DNA of 5,616 nucleotides from Candidatus Sumerlaeota bacterium (GTDB lineage Bacteria; Sumerlaeota; Sumerlaeia; SLMS01): NCBI GenBank assembly GCA_020850785.1, contig JADZDZ010000205.1, forward strand, positions 1 through 5,616, given 5' to 3'. The notes under the pieces are model-generated. The model saw nothing but the letters and a program-made list of their open reading frames with translations. It was not told where the DNA came from and ran no database searches. Positions within the stretch are counted from its first letter, which is position 1, and each line of letters begins with the position of its first letter. Both the position numbers and the translations under genes were made by a program. Shown here one piece after another: positions 4,230 through 5,616 of the stretch.

Positions 4230-5616
4230 TCAGGGAGGGTATGTATATACAGGCAAATTCATCAACTCCGGCCGCTTCATCGCCTCCTGCAGTTTCCCAT
4301 GGCGCACGAAGTAAATGGGCGGATCGCCAGCGCCTGATGGGAAATAGTCCCCGGTCTTCTCGTCGGAATACTCGATGGACATGTAGATGATCGCCGGTTT
4401 CTGCGTGGCGCGTACCCTCTCCACGATGGTTTTGATTTCCTCCTGATAGCCCACGTATTCACCGTGTTTCACTTTCCAGAATCGCCACGCCGTTGGAAGT
4501 GGCAGAATCATGAGGACAGCAAGGCAGCCTGTCACGAGGCGGCGCCGAAGGCCGGGGCGCGACAGCGTGCGCTGAAATGCGACGGCCGCGAGCAGGAAGA
4601 AGAATGGAATGACTTCAAACAGGAAACGCGGTCCTATGAACAGATCGTGATAGTGAAATCCCACGTAAGCGGCGCACTGCGCAATAATGAGAATAAGAAT
4701 CGCCCATTCCTGCTTGGTGGCATGCATCCTCCACGCAATGATCACCACGAGCGAGAGGATGCTGATGGGGCATCCGAGTGCGTACCAGTCGACGGCGAAC
4801 AGGCTGGCGGTCAGGTTCTGCAATCCGCGATGGAGGTTGTGCGGATAGGGTCCGTCACTATGAAATCCCCAGCGACTGAGTTCAGGATTAAGAGAACTGT
4901 AGGGGAATTTGTAAAATACCCCGGTTGTCGCGTGATTGTACCACGCGAGGCAGAGAATCGGAATCAGAGTTCCAAGGCCGCCCCACAACGCGGCTCGCGA
5001 AAAGCCTTTCCGATCCGTGCCGAACAAAGCGATCAGTCCCCATGTGAGCCCAAACACGGCCCCATTGAGCGGACGGGTTGCAAACAGCAGAGCGCCACAG
5101 AACCCGCCGCAGAAGAGTCGGAACGGGGAGCCTTGAAAGAATGAACGGCGCCCGCCGAAACAGAGGAGGGTCGCCATCGAAAGCGCCGCCGCTGTCATGT
5201 GGTTCATTCCGTTCGTGGCCATCTTGTGGATGAGCGGCGAGAGGGAGACGAGCGCGCCCGCCAGAATTGCGGCGCTGCGGCCCGCAATGCGTCCCGCGAC
5301 TTGCGCGGAAAGGAGTGCGGTCACCGCGAACATGATTATTCCCCACGCAACCGGTGGCAATTTCACCGCCATCACAAGCGCCATCCCCATCAGATGACCC
5401 GGTGGATATTGTGAATAGCTGGGAACCGTTTCAAGCGCGTAGGGAAATGCAAGCACATCACGCAGCCCCTGATCGATCTTCCACGTCACATTTCCCGTCA
5501 GCAGCAGATGCGCCTGGGCAAGTTGGGATTGGGAATCGGAAAAGACTAGAAAGCCTTTGTAGAGATATGCACTTGCGACACTGCCGATCATGATTGTTGC
5601 GACAGGAATGACAATA
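4230..5616 (-). CDS. Polytopic membrane protein, GT-C (ArnT/PMT-like) glycosyltransferase-like, 5' end probably outside window
   Basis: This is a membrane protein of at least 453 residues, with roughly ten hydrophobic helices and a soluble C-terminal tail of about 75 residues. Numbering is from the ATG at 5591. The frame remains open upstream to the window edge and the added residues (IVIPVATI) are hydrophobic, so that ATG probably lies inside the first helix and the true start is outside. After this helix comes FSDSQSQLAQAHLLLTGN (17-34), in the place where GT-C enzymes carry an acidic catalytic motif. YPPGHLMGMAL (62-72), ATRPLNGAVFG (171-181), WYNHATTG (217-224) and FHYHDLFIGPRFLFEVIPF (312-330) follow the pattern of polyprenyl-phosphate-sugar-dependent GT39-like proteins. 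Such enzymes move sugars from lipid carriers on the outer face of the membrane. The sugar and acceptor cannot be read from the sequence. The gene converges on ftsZ and no dedicated terminator was seen after it. The family assignment is by general pattern, so a non-enzymatic relative is possible. Confidence 0.75.
   Translation of the reverse strand, partial: IVIPVATIMIGSVASAYLYKGFLVFSDSQSQLAQAHLLLTGNVTWKIDQGLRDVLAFPYALETVPSYSQYPPGHLMGMALVMAVKLPPVAWGIIMFAVTALLSAQVAGRIAGRSAAILAGALVSLSPLIHKMATNGMNHMTAAALSMATLLCFGGRRSFFQGSPFRLFCGGFCGALLFATRPLNGAVFGLTWGLIALFGTDRKGFSRAALWGGLGTLIPILCLAWYNHATTGVFYKFPYSSLNPELSRWGFHSDGPYPHNLHRGLQNLTASLFAVDWYALGCPISILSLVVIIAWRMHATKQEWAILILIIAQCAAYVGFHYHDLFIGPRFLFEVIPFFFLLAAVAFQRTLSRPGLRRRLVTGCLAVLMILPLPTAWRFWKVKHGEYVGYQEEIKTIVERVRATQKPAIIYMSIEYSDEKTGDYFPSGAGDPPIYFVRHGKLQEAMKRPELMNLPVYTYPP

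Noticed and set aside
4464..5144. A 226-codon + strand open frame opposite the membrane protein.
   Set aside because: Its product is a charged, domain-less translation. The minus strand frame gives coherent membrane helices and GT-C-like patterns.

Overview
The window is a GC-rich bacterial chromosomal segment with four protein genes and two short intergenic regions. The 3' part of an AddA-type helicase-nuclease gene lies on + (1-1497). The redox-sensing repressor gene rex lies on - (1494-2186). The cell-division gene ftsZ lies on + (2455-4077). A polytopic membrane protein resembling GT-C glycosyltransferases lies on - (4230 to the window end). Both outer genes run off the window. No RNA gene, mobile element or CRISPR array was seen. 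The lineage cannot be fixed by reading alone. Rex together with an AddA-type recombination enzyme argues against a typical gamma-proteobacterium. The FtsZ C-terminal peptide is of the ordinary bacterial type (TPAFLRRRR). The cysteine-rich FtsZ core with a long Ala/Pro/Val linker suggests a less-sampled, possibly uncultured, phylum.

Layout: addA and rex converge and overlap by 4 nt, with interlocked stop codons and no visible terminator between them. rex and ftsZ diverge from a 268-bp intergenic region (2187-2454). That region holds a perfect Rex operator palindrome (2214-2239) about 40 bp upstream of the rex start, a plausible rex promoter overlapping the operator, a TTGACA -35-like box pointing to ftsZ, an A-poor pyrimidine-rich ftsZ leader, and a strong Shine-Dalgarno that fixes the ftsZ start at 2455. 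The 152 bp after ftsZ (4078-4229) contain two mutually exclusive small hairpins and a textbook intrinsic terminator (4157-4188). ftsZ therefore looks like a single-gene transcription unit, away from any ftsQ/ftsA/mur genes.

How the genes relate: the best-supported local circuit is Rex autoregulation. NADH-free Rex would bind the operator over its own promoter and release it when NADH/NAD+ rises. The notable point is that this operator lies in the control region shared with ftsZ, so redox state could in principle influence cell-division gene expression. That coupling is inference, because the operator lies well upstream of the ftsZ -35-like box. The addA and membrane-protein genes have no obvious functional tie to this pair.
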